This document shows positions 63,401-64,000 of a stretch of 64,000 nucleotides of DNA, one piece after another. The translations under genes and the position numbers were made by a program. Origin of the DNA: Klebsiella pneumoniae (GTDB lineage: Bacteria > Desulfobacterota > Binatia > UBA12015). The first letter of the stretch is position 1. The number at the start of each line of letters is the position of its first letter. The stretch spans positions 103,899 through 167,898 of the forward strand of contig CAMBZJ010000002.1 in the NCBI GenBank assembly GCA_945872365.1, in the 5' to 3' direction. The notes beneath the pieces were generated by a model. That model did no database searches. It was not told the origin of the DNA and worked only from the letters and a program-made list of their open reading frames with translations.

Positions 63401-64000
63401 CGTGCCGCCAACGGCGCCTGTGACATCGCCGAATCCTGCACCGGGAACTCCGCAACTTGCCCGACCGACGCCGCTGCCACCGCAGGCACGACCTGCCGCG
63501 CCGCCGCCGGCCTCTGCGACGCGGTCGAGTCCTGCAACGGATCGGCCAAGACCTGCCCAACCGACGCGAAACTCGGTGCTGGAACGCAGTGCCGCACCGC
63601 GGCGAGCCTCTGCGACATAGCCGAGACCTGCACCGGCTCCGGCAACGACTGCCCGGTCGACGCCTTCGCCAACGCTGCCACCCAGTGCCGTGCCGCCAAC
63701 GGCGCCTGTGACATCGCCGAATCCTGCACCGGGAACTCCGCAACTTGCCCGACCGACGCCGCTGCCGCCGCCGGCACGACCTGCCGCGCCGCCGCCGGCG
63801 CCTGCGACGCGGTCGAGTCCTGCGACGGATCAGCGAAGACTTGCCCGACCGACCTGAAACTCGGCGCCGGAACGCAGTGCCGCGCCGCGGCGAGCCTCTG
63901 CGACATAGCCGAGACCTGCACCGGCTCCGGCAACGACTGCCCGGTCGACGCCTTCGCCCCAGGTGGTACGACCTGCCGTGCCGCCAACGGCGCCTGTGAC
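60458..64000 (+). CDS. Giant secreted BNR/sortilin-propeller protein with disintegrin-like Cys repeats (3' end beyond window)
   Basis: 1181 codons, still open at the window edge. A signal peptide (hydrophobic core L-A-A-L-A-V-A-V-A-L, ending about residue 33) precedes a propeller region (about 40-650) with about a dozen repeats of the type A-I-D-P-x-x-P-T-T-x-Y-A-G-T-x-x-G-V-Y-K-S-T-D-G-G-x-S-W (BNR/VPS10-like). A DUF4215-like Cys motif (C-G-D-G-T-L-Q-A-G-E-Q-C-D-D-G-N, about residues 658-673) leads into tandem 32-residue units from residue 689 with CR, CD, E, C-x-G, CP-x-D at fixed positions, matching the spacing of disintegrin loops. An extracellular adhesin or matrix protein is inferred. 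Confidence 0.85.
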   Translation, partial: MPIRPLPSVSTTPARWLAALAVAVALTTGGAEASVGSWSSTGPSAATVRAVAFDPSSTQRVYLAVATRAADSSGLVYKSADGGTSWVASNQGLPDVAIQAIAIDPKTPTTVWVGTDGAGIYRSTDAGASWTSRSTGLDVPFVRGIAIDPVTTTTLWAATDLSAYKSTDGGASWSVAADASDGLLLELEVNAIVVNPSSPSTVYAGTGEGVYKTANGGSSWALMANTDLKNITSLAIDPATPTTLYSTDDNGNVYRIKQGSNWAQKNSGFGSYPGANVIVLDPSNPSTAYVGSDDGVWKATDAAGSLTWVSVKSGFPNATNLSAVAVQPGGQVILAGDNFGDGVFRSTNASTSWVRSNSGLNATDIGTVAIDPAAPSGVGGAVASTFFAGVFGSQDAGNSWTRNQVAHYVKPLAIAIDPTNTGVRYAGLDFQNGVWKSTDSGVTWTTTGFTWSPVRAMAIDPAAHTTIYAGTDAGVQKTTDGGTTWAAVNSGLTGLDVRALVAHPTLANTLYAGTTVGVFATSNGGTSWSALGTGLSSTDVRALLLDTRSNPAVLWAGSTGGLARLSLGSSSWSDASSGLSFPDVRALALDRSGTIYAGTFGGGVFQRATSSSTWSAMNTGLPVLRVTSLAWDPRGAGTLYAGTQGRGVQTITIPQSACGDGTLQAGEQCDDGNTTSGDCCSATCAIEASGTICRAAAGTCDVAETCNGTSGTCPADVLVAAGTTCRIAAGVCDAVESCDGSAKTCPSDSKLAAGTQCRTAAGVCDLAESCTGSSNDCPVDAFANAATQCRAANGACDIAESCTGNSATCPTDAVATAGTTCRAAAGLCDAVESCDGSAKTCPSDSKLAAGTQCRAAAGVCDLAESCTGSSNDCPVDAFANAATQCRAANGTCDIAESCTGNSATCPTDAAATAGTTCRAAAGLCDAVESCDGSAKTCPTDAKLGAGTQCRAAASLCDIAETCTGSGNDCPVDAFAPGGTTCRAANGACDIAESCTGNSATCPTDAAATAGTTCRAAAGLCDAVESCNGSAKTCPTDAKLGAGTQCRTAASLCDIAETCTGSGNDCPVDAFANAATQCRAANGACDIAESCTGNSATCPTDAAAAAGTTCRAAAGACDAVESCDGSAKTCPTDLKLGAGTQCRAAASLCDIAETCTGSGNDCPVDAFAPGGTTCRAANGACD
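62522..64000 (+). repeat. Tandem 96-bp repeats organised as 288-bp higher-order repeats
   Basis: Units begin at 62522 and follow every 96 bases without a break to the window end (15 full units plus a partial one). From 62618 they cycle as three types (A, B, C), so the same landmark (GGCACCACCTGC or GGCACGACCTGC) recurs at 62621, 62909, 63197, 63485 and 63773, exactly 288 bases apart. Copies are close at DNA level, including synonymous sites, which indicates recent duplication or gene conversion. Cysteines fall at unit positions 5, 12, 18 and 25. Confidence 0.95.

Noticed and set aside
62374..63987. 537-codon open frame on the minus strand across the repeat region
   Set aside because: The 96-bp repeat period keeps the same antisense frame free of stops in every unit; it has no start context, and the plus-strand frame carries the signal peptide and Cys pattern.
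62522..64000. CRISPR-like array
   Set aside because: Repeats are contiguous 96-bp coding units with no variable spacers; they translate to a regular Cys pattern.
1..64000. tRNA, rRNA, insertion sequences or prophage genes
   Set aside because: No recognisable tRNA or rRNA sequence, transposase, integrase or terminal repeats were noticed by eye; a tRNA scan was not possible.

Overview
This is a high-GC chromosomal window from a Gram-negative bacterium. The markers for Gram-negative are a Wza-type outer-membrane export protein, a Wzz/BY-kinase co-polymerase and glutamate racemase. The gene set (GatCAB, SecA with a SEC-C tail, bacillosamine-type glycan synthesis, ethylmalonyl-CoA pathway enzymes, a secreted BNR protein with DUF4215/disintegrin-like Cys repeats) fits an uncultured lineage of the former Deltaproteobacteria (Myxococcota, Desulfobacterota or Binatota-like). 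That placement is inference. I saw no tRNA, rRNA, CRISPR array or insertion sequence.

Region 1 (1-9.9 kb) is housekeeping. A divergent partial gene is followed by gatC-gatA-gatB, a DUF1499 membrane protein, a GH84 hexosaminidase-like gene, an HU-family gene with its own promoter and a strong intrinsic terminator, then secA and murI on the minus strand. Region 2 (9.9-16 kb) continues the minus strand: an O-antigen ligase-like membrane protein, engB, an SRPBCC protein, a CinA-N/MoaB-like protein and an acetolactate-synthase-like ThDP enzyme, with a divergent bolA. Region 3 (16-20.7 kb, plus) holds a small secreted Cys-rich protein, a DUF3300-DUF2950 pair, a methyltransferase and an acyltransferase-3 gene whose start appears to be lost by a frameshift.

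Region 4 (20.7-54 kb) is a very long, mostly minus-strand surface-polysaccharide locus in which many genes overlap by 1-4 bases. It begins at about 53.9 kb with a small Cys-rich secreted protein, below a candidate promoter overlapped by an inverted repeat. Then come Wza, Wzz-BY-kinase, a Wzy/ligase with a long C-terminal helical region, a PglC-like initiating phosphoglycosyltransferase, and PglE- and PglF-like enzymes. The distal part has glycosyltransferases, PglD, EpsG, DUF6020, an OafA-type acyltransferase, a PglK/MsbA-like ABC flippase, a frameshifted DUF6056-like membrane protein, methyltransferases, a polysaccharide pyruvyl transferase and an FrhB-like Fe-S protein. PglF, PglE and PglD together would make UDP-N,N'-diacetylbacillosamine, and PglC would load it onto undecaprenyl phosphate. 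One toroid-fold protein is encoded on the plus strand inside the locus.

Region 5 (54-60.4 kb) is central carbon metabolism: methylsuccinyl-CoA dehydrogenase (Mcd) and ethylmalonyl-CoA mutase (Ecm) on minus, diverging from a malyl-CoA-lyase-like gene and a 3-hydroxyacyl-CoA dehydrogenase on plus. This is most of the distinctive part of an ethylmalonyl-CoA pathway, with crotonyl-CoA carboxylase/reductase not in view. Region 6 (60.5-64 kb) is the first 1181 codons of a giant secreted protein running off the window: signal peptide, a beta-propeller of BNR/sortilin-like repeats, a DUF4215-like Cys motif, then at least 15 tandem 32-residue disintegrin-like repeats arranged as a 288-bp higher-order repeat.
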